Shown one piece after another: positions 20,201-33,880 of a stretch of DNA of 64,000 bases. Position 1 is the first letter of the stretch; each line of letters starts with the position of its first letter. The stretch is from Eutrigla gurnardus. Its lineage: Eukaryota > Chordata > Actinopteri > Perciformes > Triglidae. Under the pieces are notes generated by a model, which saw nothing but the letters and a program-made list of their open reading frames with translations, was not told the DNA's origin and did no database searches. The DNA lies in contig OY741270.1 of the NCBI GenBank assembly GCA_963514095.1, forward strand, positions 16,652,554 through 16,716,553, written 5' to 3'. Position numbers and translations under genes: made by a program.

Positions 20201-23200
20201 GAGGCTTGCACACAACAGAACCTGACATCAAAAGCCTCCACACTGTCTTCAGTTTGCCTCTGCACACATGCTTTTAACCAGAGTACAAATGCCACAATAT
20301 TAAAGTCACACAAAAGACCTCTCCGCCGCTGCACCCACGCTCTTTTACTGTTGTCTGGCACCGAAAAGCAGCCGTGTGTTTCCTTCTGGAAATAATTAAT
20401 CATTCCTTCATATGTTAAAGAAATGGAAGAAAATCAATGGACTTAGGTCGGTCTGGTGGCAGAACAGAGATTCATGCAGAAATCCTGGCGGAGTCATGAA
20501 TGTTGGGAATGCTGAGTGAAGCTTGCCACCATGTTTTCTGAACATAGATATAAAGAAATATACATCACAAAAGACCAGAAAGGAATGGTCAATACTACAC
20601 TTTATTTTAATTAATTAACTAGCTAGCTGAACTACATTTACAAAAATTGACACTTACACTTACGGACTATCCTTCGCGAGGAGCTGGCAGGGGTAGAATT
20701 GGTGAGTGTTCTTAACTGTCTTCTGTTATAAACTTCGGGTTCATGAACTGAGTTGTTGGTGCTTCGTTTTATGTGTAGACACCCAGAGCAAGCTGCTGAC
20801 GAGGTTTGGCGCTGTTTTGAGCAATGTTAGTGGTTTAAAAATGCGATTTTGAAAGCGTGTGGCTGTTGGCCCCATGCTAACCCACTGTTTGCGATTTTGG
20901 ACTCTAGCTCCCGCCCGTGCTAGCTCTGAACTGCGTGATGAGCGAAAATTACTTCCTCCACAGCTTAGTTGATGTATTTTCATTCAGAAAATAGCTTTAT
21001 TTTCAATTTCCGCCAAACTTACACTTTAATATAGAGTGTTCTTTCACAAAATTCCCAAATTCTCTCAGCCGTAATTTGCATTCAGTGCTGAATAGCAAAT
21101 GTAGCTAAAACAGTGAACATGTTAAACCCTGCTAAACATCAGCATTATCATTAAGTGTATTTCCATTTAACTGTTTTTATTTGCATTTTCAATGTGTGCA
21201 TTAAAAAAAAAACATTGGAAATGCAAAAAAAGAGACTAAAAATGGAGACAAAAACATCCGATCTGCATGGAGCGATGAGGACACTAAAACATTCCTCAAA
21301 TGAATCCACGGAACAAACATAAATGCCATATTTCCAGCCTGTCCTCTACTTGACTGATGCTCTTTTGATTACGTCGCCTCGTTGTGCCCTTTTCTTCTGC
21401 AATGTTGTGATGGCGAGAACGACCCTGTTTATTGATCAACCAGCTCCAATATGTGTATAACGGTAGTGGAAGGAAATCCACATTCATTTAATCACTTACT
21501 GCGTATTTTCTGGACATTTAGTTGAAATGTATAATATATCTGGTGTGCCGTTGAATCTTTACATGTGAGGTTTTTTATAATACAGGGTTGCATGAATAGT
21601 GGATCATCACCACAGGTATCTGAAAGCATCAGTTCAGGAAAGTCCTTCTCTTATCCAATGAAATCAATTCCACCATAGTATACATTACTTGCATTCCACA
21701 CCGTTCTCATTCAGTCATTGACTTAGCCGTTGGAGAATTGACTCGTCCTGTCCTTGCTCCGCAGGCGTTTTGCCATTGAGCTGCGTGGAGTCACGGGGGG
21801 ATTGATGCAGTGTGAGTGTGACAGCAAGCGGATGAGATGAGCTCTGACAGCTCTGCTCCACAACTGCTGGACAGCAAATGTCAGGAGCCAGACAAGCATA
21901 TGTACAGACAAGAGTGGGAGAGAGGAGTCCGGGTTGTGTTTCATGGGCTTCAGTGTGTGTGTCTGTCACCTGTCTGTGGTTTTGACTGAGATGTACACGT
22001 TTAACTGGAATATCAGGGCTTCAGGGTGGCTTTGGCGTACGGTACGCTGTAGCTGCCGTGTAACCGTGGACACACCGGTCCCAAGGTGCATCCTGGTGAA
22101 CCGAGGTAAAGCCTTAGCGTGTCTGTCACCGGGAAAAAACTCAAAGCTTGTGGACCTCAGGCCATAAGGAGGGCAACGGGGTATAGATGAAGATAAGCAG
22201 ATGCACTTTGCTCAGGCATGAAATGCTTTCCAGGGAATTTGGACAGAGATACGGAGAGAGGGAGGAAGACAGAGAACCAAAGTGACAGAACGAAGAAGAG
22301 GAGGCGGAAACATCCAATGAGTCACCGTGTAGAACACAAAACACATTCTTTTTGTTCTCGTGGAGACGAGTCACAGCGGATTAATGTCATTTGTGACGTT
22401 TTGACTTAAGTCACAATGTCGTATGATGTTTAAAACGGGTCAAATCTTGTCCTCTGGACACTACTTTTAGAGAGGCGCCACTTAGTGTGTGAAGATTAAT
22501 CCCGACCTGGACTGTATCTCTGCTTGTCTGCAGAACGTCTATGCCCAGGAGGCGGAGAGCAGCGAGCGTGACCGGTGCAGCAGTATAGTCAAAAGCCTCT
22601 TTATGGCTTGTGATTTCATTTGAATATTCCGCACAAGCGTGGCAGAGTTTTACCACCAACTGCTGCAGCAGCTCTGTATCCACCTCCATGACAAGGTTTG
22701 GCATCGGGCTCACACTCTCAGGCCATTTGTGGCTCCCCAGCACCCGGTCATACTGGCAAATGAGGGGAATCATACGCAGCGTCCAGAATTACAGCCAAAG
22801 CTTCCCAAAGTAGCACACATCATTCTCTTTTTTGCTGTTTAATTGTTTGATTAAACCTAAAGAAAGTGGATTTGGAAAATATATACTATATACTGCAATA
22901 GTACAGTGTGACTGAATGTCTTTAGCTTTTAATTCCAAACACAAAGAACATCTCATGATTTGTCACCATTTCTATACTATATTAATATTTTAGTATAACA
23001 GTTAGAAACAAACCTCTACATGATTCAGACATCCATGTTATGATGCCTTTGGGCCTCATATTTGTTTATTGTACTTCTTCTCCCTTCTTCCCCCCTTCGT
23101 GTTGCGTTGTCTCCACAGGTTTGCTGATGAATAATGATGTTCAGCTGTGGGGGGAAGGCTTTGCCTGAAGGTGGATCGGAGCCCAGGCACTCAAAGTTGT

Positions 23201-24976
23201 CCATGCCACGGGCCTCAGCTGCTCTATGCTGAGTGGGTTGGCTTCTTTTTTTCTTATTTAGTAACATTTAGTTGAAAAAATCATTGTTTGAGCAAATATG
23301 ATCCCTGAATTAAAACAGGGAAAGATACAATATGAGGTTTCCAGACCAGAAGCATTAGCTAGAATTAGCTTCCAAATGAAGAATTACAACAAGAGAGATG
23401 AAAGAAGAATAAGAGCCAGCAGCAAGCTTTCTCTGAATGTAAGTCTCTGGATCGAGCACAAAATATTCATTTAACAATGTTTAAAGTCATTCGCCTCAAC
23501 AGCAATATGGCAGCAGCTCGCAGATCTAAGGAAATGGACATTCTTCTCATGATTGATATCCATTTGTTTAGAGTGAATAATATTTCGCTGTCAAATGAAA
23601 ATGATGAGGCAGTCCATTTGAAACAATAGAAACGTTTTGAATGCTGTACTTTTGGCAAAAAGCCATCCTGGCTCAAATCCACTGCAGTGATTTGAAATGA
23701 AACATTTTTTCAAAGATGCATTTCCCCCCATAAAGTTATTCCATTTGAAATGGCTTCAAACATGCATTCTTGCTGTGATGGATGGATGTTTGCTCCGAGG
23801 TTCGACACTAATAGATGGCTGAGAAATGTGCCAGCGGGAACAAACTCTCCAGCATTTGCAAAAGGGTCCATGCAAACGTTGCGACTTGTGATAAAGAGAT
23901 TATTTTGTCTCCCAAAACGGTTCATCTCTTGTTTCCATTTCCACTGATTAAAATGACTAATGAGGAATCACTTGAGCTTTTTCAGTTTGCTTCACTGTCA
24001 GCTGACTCTTTGATTGCCAATCCCATTTAAACACTTCCCAATCATATTCAGTCAAGCTAATGAGATACTTTGTGATTGTATTTCTATTGCCTGTTGCTTC
24101 ATCTGCTACACTCTGCTTACTGGCTGTGTCATTTATTCCACCCTGGCCTCCATCTTGGAACAGCTCCTTTCTCATTTTGTGCATTAAGTCGATCCTATAG
24201 CTGACTTACGTCAGCCGGGTTCTGGTCTGTATAGCCCCATTTTGACATCTCCGTCTATTATGCTCTCAGTTTATACGAGTAAAAGCAATTTACTTGTATA
24301 AACGGATGTTTTAAAGTGATATATTGTAAACTGGAAATGTAACTCATTCAACATTTTTGATCCTTGGTGGTTAACAGAATAAATCCCTTTCAAAAGAAAC
24401 ATGTTAAAGCCTTAACTCTCAGCAAGGAAGCATGGAAGTGTATTTCCCAAAATGTCAAACTGTTTTTTTTTTTTAGTCATTTTCCTCAGTGAGGTGAAAC
24501 ATCCAGATTTCCGAGCTGAATCATACAACACTTGTTTGACTGCACCATGGCTGAAGTCCACATTGTTTGCATTGTATGAATAAACTAATAGGGTTTTGGG
24601 ATCTTTAGCTTTCGCCTTTTTTGTCTGCGTGTGACAGTGAGTGATGTGCAGCGCTGTGTCAGTGTTTTTGTAAAGAGTCCCAATGCAAGTGTCAGTAGGC
24701 GGTGGGTGGAAGTGAACACTGAAGTGCTGTAAACCAGGAAAACTAAATATATAACGAACAATCCCCCATTCGAATAAGAAACCAGTGTGAGGTGTTTAGG
24801 AGAATTCTAAACTCTGATAATTCTTGGGATTCTCTGATTAAGGAATGCTATAAATAATTTTGAATGTGGTGAGACGGCACCTACTAAGTACTAAAGGTTA
24901 TGGCATTTGATTATGACACATCCTACCTGGTTATCTATTGACTTTTAAACGTCTCATTCAGATCCGATGTCAGAAT

Positions 24977-24996
24977 GGGGGGGGGGGGGGGGGGGG
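24977..24996 (+). repeat. Poly-G run (20 G)
   Basis: A homopolymer of 20 G. A run of this length can form G-quadruplexes and is prone to length error in sequencing. Confidence 0.9.
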
Positions 24997-25332
24997 AAGT
25001 GATTTATTTATTTTTTGCCTGCATGCAACTCATACCATGCCACCATAAATGACTTGGTAGAGGCTCGCTATATCATTCAAAAAGTACCACACAGGGAATC
25101 ATTTATTGTGCTTACCTTTCTTGTTTATTTGTCCTGAACAGCCAACAGGTGTATCACTGCTTACTCACTGCTTACTTAACGGTTATGTTGGTAATTTGAA
25201 ATGTCTCAGGCATGTAATGTCTACTCTACTCTACTACCGCTGCCATTTTGGAAGTCTGAAAATACATTTGTTCAATTGTGAATAATTTAGTGCATTTTTT
25301 ATCAGGGGGGACTATCATGTTTTTCAGAAATT

Positions 25333-25349
25333 GGGGGGGGGGGGGGGGG
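25333..25349 (+). repeat. Poly-G run (17 G)
   Basis: A second G homopolymer, about 340 bases after the first. The 142-codon open frame across it is not credible as a gene. Confidence 0.9.
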
Positions 25350-26337
25350 CATCCCCCCAGGATCTTCACCCATGCATTCAGGTGTCATATGCTTGTCCTC
25401 CACCACCTGCCTGCTATTCACCTGACTCAGCGATCCTTCAGCGGACAGGTCACCGGTAAGAGACAGCCCTCTGAGCATTGCTCTTTTATTTCACATCCGT
25501 GGTGTCGAAGCCAGAATAATCACACGTCAATGGAGCGACAACGCTCACCTGAAGCCAATTATCTCCCTTTCACTTTGACTCAACACGAATATAACACAAA
25601 GCCATCGCAGGTTTACCTCGCAGCTCAGTCGCTATTCAAATCAGATGTTTCCTGTGAACGACTGCAGAATCATCTGAGCCTTTTTTTGAAAGCCTCTTCT
25701 CACTGAACTAGGCCTGTGGGTCAGCAGGCGTTCTCATTGTTGGAGGCAGATATCTCGTCAGTCGTTCAAACCCACATTAGGAACTGGGTCATGCTGTTTT
25801 TGGTTGCAGGATTGGCAGTAATGGTGTCATACGGGCCACTAGCCTGCAAAAGTTAAATGAGGGTGAACGTTTAAATAAAAAATAGGTTTATCTACGAGAA
25901 AGCAGACTGCTTTGTGAAAAGTCTTTGATTTGGTAACAAGTCGCAGAGCACTTTGAGGCGATGCGTGTCCTCGTATAGCTCGGGCAAGTTCTGTCTTTGA
26001 AGCAATAATTTATAAAATGTCAACCAAAAACATTGGTAGACCATTACTGTTTGTTCTGAGTGCCTCCTCTTTGTTGAAGTAGACGTGCGAGGTTCAGGAG
26101 GATAAAATAGAATCGACCGAGCTTAACGATCCAAAACAAGAGCATCAAGTTGGGTTTGCAACCGTGTTAGAAGAAATGCTGTGGAGGCAGTTGTAGGAAT
26201 TGGAAGTTAAATTGTGTGATGAACAAATTGAAGTTTGTGTAAGAAAAAGCAGTTTAGGTCCTGAAAGGTTACATACTAAAAAAAATGGTGTTTCTCTTAG
26301 AGAGTAGAAAATAATAAGGTTGCCAGTGCTGATTTGT

Positions 26338-26465
26338 TTTCAACCTTTGGAGAGAGGCAGGCTAGCTGTTTCCCTCTGCTTCCAGTCTTCATGCTAAGCT
26401 AAACGGCTGGTTCATATTAAATTGACAAAATTGAGAGAAATATCAGTCTTCTCATCTCACTCTCA
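26338..26465. repeat. Interspersed repeat family B copy
   Basis: Contains 'aggctagctgtttccctctg', 'cagtcttcatgctaagctaaacggctgg' in part, and 'cttctcatctcactctc'. This is the same word order as the copy at 50690-50955. The family is abundant in percomorph introns and intergenic DNA. Confidence 0.6.
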
Positions 26466-27136
26466 TAAAAACTAAAACAAAAACAAACAAAATACATATT
26501 ATTCTAAACAAATAAACTCTATCTTTACTAGATAGAGAAAGATAGGGTACTTTATTAATAAAGGGAAATTGCAGTGTTGCAGCAGCCGAGCCACATGATT
26601 CACAAAACGGACAACATAAGGACAACTGAAGAGGTAGATGATTATAAAATAGATAACAATAAAATGAAAAAGATATGAATGAAACTAAATGTACTGTATG
26701 TGCTCAAAACTCATGATTTCTCACAGGCTACACGGACTTTATGCCTGGTTTTGGTTTTGAAAGTGCAAGCGGACAGTCAACATTGCTGGTTGAATAAATG
26801 TTAATATAGAGAAATGAAATTCCCCCCCAAAATATTATAATTATCTACATTCTGTACTTCTGAATAGTAAGAAAATGATTCACCATCGACCAAGCAGAAG
26901 ATTGCAAAACTTCCCCTCATGGACAAAACCGTCATCTCTCATAAGCAGCCCGAGCAGAAACCGTGGCTGTTGGCTTATATATTGTTTTTCCCCACATAGA
27001 GAAATAGTGGATTCACTGAAACATACTATACCTCAGGATATATTGCTGAGAAATGGGCCCCTATTAGAGCATAGCATGTGAATGAAGGCACGTTAGAACA
27101 ATGTCCCAGGGATGGACACAAGAAATCATCCCCCCA

Positions 27137-27167
27137 GTTTGTTTCTTTCTTGGTGAAAGAAACAAAC
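27137..27167. other. 13-bp perfect hairpin
   Basis: The arm gtttgtttctttc (27137-27149) and its exact complement (27155-27167) flank the loop ttggt. The sequence is low in complexity, so chance or slippage origin is possible. Confidence 0.5.
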
Positions 27168-27544
27168 AGCATAACTGAGATGAACAGTCAGTATAAATGA
27201 ATAAGCAGGCTCCTGTTTGATCAGAAGAAGAAGTTAAGACTTCTTCTTGTCCGCGGAGGACGAGTGTGAACATGATAGATCTGTTTCGCTCAAGGTGGAT
27301 GTCAAACCTTCTTTTTTTGAGGATTTTTCCATCTCTCACCTCAGAGAGGGGCAGATGGAAGTATGCAGCGGGCGGTCCTGTATAACGGTAATTAAAAAGA
27401 CACAGACGGCCCTGCAAATCCAGTGAGACAGACGAGCAGAGTGAAAGAGATCAGATATTGACCGTCCTTTATCAATTATCAGACTATTTTCTCTCCTCTT
27501 CTTTGTCAAGCTGTGGCGAAGCTTTGTTGAATAGGTGTTTCATC

Positions 27545-27570
27545 CCCCCCCCCCTCCCCCCCTCCTCTCC
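27545..27570 (+). repeat. C-rich homopolymer-like tract
   Basis: Runs of C are interrupted only by a T and then a TCC. This is G4-prone on the minus strand, and no gene context is visible. Confidence 0.8.
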
Positions 27571-28486
27571 ACACAGTGGAAATTTGGCTGCTGCTGATAA
27601 GATTCTCCGCTGCCTTGACCGAGGTCATTTGACGCCTTGACACCCTTTGCGGTGACCAGTCATTCAGACAGATGGCGACTGGACGACCTGATAGGGAGAG
27701 GGAGGGATTCTGGACATGGACACGGTGTCCTCAACGGGATCTGCATCAGTATGCCCATGAGCACGTACACCTAACACACCGCTACGCAAGGACAATGGCG
27801 GAGATAAACTCTAATCCAGCTGTGCTTACTTGTTGTTTTGATGGAAATATGCCGTTGTGAAGGTGTGTGTTCACATGTGCTATATAAAAATACACTTGGG
27901 GGATGTCAATGGAGAGAACGTTGCTTCCTTTACGGCAGCTCCCAACCGTACAAATGACATTTCACACTGTTAACAATAATACAACAATTATCATTTTTTC
28001 CCCTCAAACAACAGGTGGATTCACCAAAATAGTCTCTAAAACAATAAACAAAAGCTTAAATATACAAGCCCAAGCATGCTTCATATAAACAAAACACCAT
28101 ATAAATACATTCACCCATCGCCAAAGTCAAAATACGTACATTCCCAACACACACAATCATCCAAAACTCCTGCGTTCTGTGGCATCAGTAGCACCAGACT
28201 GTGCATGTCAACATATCATGCCCCACTTGTTCCAACCTGCAATGGCCACTAGGAGTCCCTTGAGCAGGCAAATTTATCTAAGAGCAAAACAAGAATATAC
28301 TGCTTCTAACATATTTTAAACACAAACAGAATTTAAAACGAAGACTTCACCAACACTTTCCTTAAAGTTCAAACACATAAACATTCATTTCTATACCTGG
28401 AAGAGGGAGATGTCAATGAAGACAATGAAGACTCGGAGAAGGATGCCTCCGCAGCACAACCGATAATGAGGCATCACGCTGAGAGC

Positions 28487-28498
28487 GCCCCCTTCTGG
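28487..28498 (-). promoter_or_regulatory. CTCF-like motif
   Basis: The minus strand reads CCAGAAGGGGGC, continuing GCTC. This fits the vertebrate CTCF core (CCASYAGRKGGC) except at one position. It is a motif match only; such words also occur in transposon tails. Confidence 0.3.
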
Positions 28499-31400
28499 TC
28501 TTTGCAGGGTTAACTAATCAAACACAGATCTTCTCAAAGAGACTTAATCAACAGACCACAGATCCGACGACTGTTACATGTGTAGCGGTTATAGTGCTCT
28601 GAGAGGTATTTACCATGAAATTGTAAACGTATAAAATCAGCCTATCACACCAGTATAAAGACAGCTAGCCTGGCTCATTCAAAGTTTGGATGACAAGACT
28701 ATGAAATCACTGAAGCGGTTCCTCCCACAAACCCCACATAAGCACAAATGATCACACGTGTGAATTCATAATTTGTAGAGTTACTGGTATGCATGTTTTG
28801 TTACCTTTTTAAATTTAGCCACGCTAGCTAAGCTAACTAGCTTCCTGTGTAAGCTTCATACGCCATCATCGGCTGTGATTTACCACAATAGTTTACAGAG
28901 GGAGTTCTTGGTTTTTGTTTGCTTGGTTTCCTGTTTTATTTTGAAATTTACTCTCCCCATGTCATGTTTTGTTTTACTTCCAACCATTGTCTTTTTCCTG
29001 GTTGTTTCATAATTAATTCCTTGTGTATTTAGTCTCCGTTTCCCCCGTTTCAGTGTCTTCAGCCTGCCATTTTAGCCTTACTCCTACTCTCTATTTAGCC
29101 GTAGTTTTTTCTATTCATTAATTGGCCCTCTTCAAAGCCACCATTTTGACATGTCATTGCATGGCACACACAATAGTTGATGAAATGAATTACAGCCCTG
29201 TTCCATCCAGGTGGGCCAGGACTGGCTCACTTGAATGATCATAATTCATTTCAAGTCAAAATGGCCTCTACCCGCTGCTTCCTCATCTGCATGTTGGTCC
29301 AGTCCTGTTATTCCTGAATGGTGACAGCTCATCCCTTTTCTAACACGCATCCAAACAGGTTCACGATCACTCACACATGCACAGGCTGGCCTGGGTCTGG
29401 TCCAGACAAGGTCATTGTTGTTGACGCAGGAGTGTCTGAGGAGTCGGTGTTGGATGTCCTCAAAGGAATGCGAACCACAGGTCCACAATAACAGCTCGAT
29501 CAAAGCTGCCTACCACCTAATCTCCTCTGTCATGGCAACATTAAAGTTGCATTGTGGAGAGGGAGAGCCGGCTGATTGGTAAATAGAGATGGTGTACAAA
29601 GCTGGCGGTTCGCTCATTTACTGTTCGTGACAGTGGATACTGTGTCTTGATTCTAATTTCAGTAGACAATTATGCATTCATGATTCTAAAGATAGCTTTT
29701 ATCAAATATGGGAAAACTTTTCTTAAAAATCACACAGTCCTCAAAAGGCTTGACACAAGGTATTTGTGCAGCAAATTGCTTGAAACGGGAATGCCGTGTG
29801 TATCTTATCATCTAAGAAACTAGTATTTTATAGCCGGGGATAAAAGCGAGTGCCGCAGCAGGGGGAATTGTAAATCCACTGAAACAGTAGAAGGTATTGG
29901 CAAATCATGATGTCAAAAAGGAGTCGTTGCTCAGTGCCAGAGGGAGACAGAAAAACCGTATAGGCAGGCACGACTGCAGATAAACATTTGTTGCACATCA
30001 AAGCAGGACATCAGAAGAGTCGATTCGTTGAGCCAATGTGGAGAGACACGTATGCCGGGGATCAACTAGATTAAAGGGGGCTCCAAAGTGAGCTATTGAT
30101 TGGCTTGGTTTGTTCTGCTGCATCCTTATTGTTTATAGTGATGGAAACTAATCTCTCATTTGGCAAATAACGGATAAAAAATAACTTTAAAGGACCATAC
30201 CAGTGTTATAACATTGTCCCAGCTTACATAAACCTCAACCATATTTACCAAAAATTGCTTTATTTTTTTGTTAGTTTGTTTACATTTTGATAATTCAATT
30301 CAATAAACATTACAGAATGTACCTGAAAATGTTTATCAAGGTTAGTTAAAACTCACCTCATCATTAAAATCCTCCTTTTTAACTAAAATCCCAGTTTGAA
30401 ATTCAGAAAACGATTTTTCCAGGCATAATAGCATTCAGCTAAACGGCTCTCTTTGCTCTGTTGTGATTGACAGCTCAGAGGGCGGAACCAAAGTATAAAG
30501 AATTTCAACGATTGGCTGAAAATTTCAGGCTCGTTCTGATGCGGCTCAACAGTTCTCCCAGCTTCTCCCAGTACGTCTTCCTCATATTCATACTGGGACA
30601 TGGTGTGAAGTCTCTGACCAGTATCTTCTTCTCTACATTGAATTCCTGAGCGTAAACCAACGTTGAGCTGTATCTCATACAAGCTTGTTTATCTCACCGC
30701 TTGCTGGTCCAATCAGAGCCAGCCAGAGAACGTTTGGCCAATTGGATGCTTCGAAGGTAACGTATTCCTTGTGCAGGAAGTAAACAGAAAGGTTGCTTGT
30801 AATTGAGGTTAGCATTCACCGAAAAATAAGACTCTCTTGAATTTGATATAACTGGCTAGCTTTACCACTTACTGAAACTAGAAGCAGCTGGACATGAATA
30901 AAAAGTGTACCCATAAAATCCTGAGGTGATTTGATATCAATGTGTGAATTTTGAATGGCTTTTATTAGAGTAATACAGTCATTTTAGATCAAATATACAA
31001 TGACTTAACAGTCTTTCAGTATATTTTTACACACCGCTTCAACATGACTGGCAGTGAACAGCAGTTAAAACAGGGAGGCTGAGCTCCACTCAAGTATACA
31101 CTGATGCAGAACAATGTTGAAGACAGAAAAAACCTCTGCTAATGGTGAGAAAAACCTTTTAGTTAACCAAGTTTTAGTTGAGGAACAATCCTTCACTCCG
31201 AGCAGAAACCCTTTCAGGGGAAAGAATGATATCAGAGTTGCACCACGTAGAGGCAGATCTTCTTTTCTTTTTAATATCATATGGGTGGACAATTGGGTCA
31301 GCAGATAAACAAGCCCCTGTGGACTGTGGACAGATGCAATCCATCTCTGGCTGCGTTGATGTCCTTCCCCATCTTGTCTCTCTCACACGCATGTGGTGAT

Positions 31401-32304
31401 CAGACCTGTGGAAAAGCAGCCATGCCTTCAGGATGCAGATGGGCAGAGAGGGGATGCCTGAGTGATGGCAGTGAGTGCTCCCCCGACAGCTGCTATCATT
31501 AGATGCCTTGTGAATATTGTTTTCCAGAGAGGACGAGGAGAGGGATGATCAAAATCCAAAAGATTTCTGGAAGAAAAAAGCCCTTTTAGGGTCAGTGTAT
31601 TGGCAAACCATTCTTTTTTTGGCTCTAGTGTTAAAGGTCATATGCTTACTTTGAGTTACTGATCTTATAACACTTTTAATGAGAACGTTAATAATGCATA
31701 AGCTTGACATTATTTCTAATAGACTTTTGTGACTTAATCAATAAGACACATCCTGCAAATATAATCAATATGAATTAGCTTTTGTACCAATAGGACATTG
31801 GCGTGCACACCTGCGCTCTTGTGTTAATGTGTGGACATATCACATAAAACACATGGCTATGCTCTCGACTTTGTTTCGGTCAGCGATTTAGCGGTAATGA
31901 TGAGCCAGGTGTCTGTCCTTTTGGCCGGCTGCCTGGAAATGGCATTAGATTATCCTCCAGCCAGGGTGGAGTGGCGGGTGGCGATATATACGGTGCTCAT
32001 GAAACGGACTTTCATGAAACGCATCAATCACGTCATTGGCATACAGCTCTGACCTAGTCGCATAATGATTTCAGTGTAAGAGCTGCATTATGACAAATGT
32101 CAATATGAAGTGCAGGAGTGAGTGTCGCCTATCTATTCTATAGCTTCCTCTGCAGCTCTTTTCAACGCGATGGACTTTTGTATTATCAACGGTTACCAAC
32201 TTTTATCTCCATTCTATTTATTACTTCATTTGGTCTTTTATTGGGAAGCACTTTTTTTTATTTAGTCATTGTATTCCAAATAGTTTGCAAGCAATTAATT
32301 AGAG

Positions 32305-32509
32305 CAGTGGTTCCCTTCCTTTTTGGTGTGTGACCCTTAAAAGTAAAAGCAATGTTTATATTGTTTTTAGAGGCCAGAAAATGCAAAATGATCCAGGAAA
32401 AAAAACCATAATTAGAGAAAAGTCTGACAAAAGAAACAATGTTTAGCAGAATTAGTTTTCCCAGCCTGTTAATTATCTCGTTGTTAAAAGATCACATTGG
32501 GAACCACTT
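32305..32509. mobile_element. Short inverted-repeat element (MITE-like, possibly hAT)
   Basis: The left end cagtggttccc (32305-32315) is matched by gggaaccactt at the right end (32499-32509). These are inverted repeats with one mismatch, about 205 bases apart. The 'cagtggttccc...gggaaccact' ends are typical of vertebrate hAT-type non-autonomous elements. There is no coding capacity, and I could not find a clean 8-bp target duplication. Confidence 0.5.
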
Positions 32510-33144
32510 TATAAGACTACAATATATCAACCTTCAACACTCTGTGACCTTGTGGATTTGATTCACCGCCATAAATGAAATTAGTGAAATGGCTACTATA
32601 TTAATTTAAAGTAATATGGATTTATTCGTGTATCTCTCTGGTGATTTGATGGGAGCTCAACTAATGGGGCAGATCAGCAACCATCATCTGGATTAAAACA
32701 TATAAGGACTTTACGCCAATCCTGGACAATCACCGAATGCCAAGCGAATAATTCCTCAATCAGCAATGACATGCGTGCAGCACACACCAACACTCTAACA
32801 AATGTCCCAATGAAAACCATCTGTCACTTCAGTAGTCTGCTTATCTGGCCCGACCATGTCAGCGCTCCCCCATGAGAGCACAAAGGCAGCAGTGGTGTTT
32901 TATCCTCTACAGATGAGTTTGCCGATAGCTGTTCAAACACTGTCTCTTCTTGCTTTTTTGTCAAGCACAAATAAAATACATGCCGTTGGATGTAATTAAG
33001 GGTTTGTGTAGTACAACCACATAAAAAACAGGATTTTGCTTGACTGATCTGACTAAACACCATCTTCACCACCACCACCTCCTCCACACATACTCCCTCC
33101 CGCTTCCACATCTTCCAAAATAAACCCCAAGAAGTCACCCAGCC

Positions 33145-33180
33145 TCCCCCTCCCCTCCCCTCCCCTCCCCTCCTCCTCCC
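33145..33180 (-). repeat. (CCCCT)n tract, G-quadruplex-forming on the minus strand
   Basis: A run of tcccc units gives at least five G-runs of four on the minus strand. It lies just upstream of the CAG/CGG-rich putative first exon, which is a common promoter arrangement. Confidence 0.8.
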
Positions 33181-33880
33181 TCTGTGGTCTGAGCTGCATG
33201 CTCACTGTCCCGAAACATGATGAACCATTCAGCCCGATGGGAATTTCTCCTCCCAGCCAGCTAACGTCAGCTACATCTGTGCCTGTCAGCCAGAGTAGAT
33301 GCAGCGGCAGCGGCAGCAGCAGAGTGGCAGTAACGGTGACTTGGCTCAGGCGTCAGGCAGCCTCTCAGTGACATTCGGCTTCAAGTTGGCTGAAAGCTCA
33401 CACTTGGAGGAGGAAAAGTTCTCTTCTTTCCTCTTCCTTCGGCTCAGGGGCAGATTCATCTAATTTATGAATGAGTGAGGGAGGATGCTCTGCAACTTGA
33501 GGATACTTTTTCTCATCTGGACACACGGTGGCTGTGTTGGATGGCCGAGGGGGAACGTGATGCTTCGCTCCGCGCCTCTTCAGCAGGGATGACCGAAGCC
33601 TCCTGGTGTCCACCCTCCTCCTGCTCTTCGTCCTCGTTCTCCTCTGCTGCCCCGCACTTGCACTTTTCCCCTCGGACCCCTCTGGCATGCGAGGGTCAAG
33701 TCAGCAGGATTTTCCCATCCACCTCAATCCTCTCCAACTGTGTTGCGATCCTGTTCCCCAGCGCCACACTTGACCTGAAGGCTTCCCAGGCAAAACAAAG
33801 GGATTAACCATGAACTTTGCTCTCACCAGGAGACAGCCTGCCCTTAAACAGAATACCGTGGGATCTGATGAAAGTCAACT
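33181..33880 (+). promoter_or_regulatory. chrm5: Putative chrm5 promoter and non-coding first exon
   Basis: This block is richer in G+C than its surroundings. It contains a gcagcggcagcggcagcagc stretch (33301-33320) and ends in the strong splice donor CAACT|GTGAGTAT at 33880/33881. Frames in it are short and run into stops, so it is best read as 5' UTR. The nearest plus-strand acceptor with a good tract is at 39963, in front of the chrm5 coding exon. Vertebrate chrm genes generally have distant non-coding first exons. The link to chrm5 is inferred. The exon start is unknown. Confidence 0.35.

Larger units (their letters stand above)
14216..33144. other. About 19-kb gene-poor intergenic region
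   Basis: I found no exon that I could defend between the unidentified minus-strand exons and the chrm5 promoter region. Aven, which occupies this interval in mammals, was not found: no DWLDSMIS-like C-terminus was seen. The interval holds an AAT microsatellite, two poly-G runs, hairpins, repeat fragments and a small inverted-repeat element, which are listed separately. The stretch 18390-18640 (with 'gcagtatttaaaccgtgg') and 28910-29060 read like old retroelement pieces but are too weak to name. Confidence 0.5.

Noticed and set aside
19855..20403. 182-codon minus-strand frame
   Set aside because: Low-complexity end, no family resemblance and no supporting signals. It could be chance or conserved non-coding DNA.
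22411..22773. 120-codon minus-strand frame with protein-like composition
   Set aside because: No recognisable domain, no splice or promoter context. Frames of this length are expected by chance in 64 kb.
9676..33144. aven exons expected from mammalian synteny
   Set aside because: I looked for the acidic DWLDSMIS-type end and the FSVLLSSAGDSFSQF core on the minus strand and did not find them by eye.
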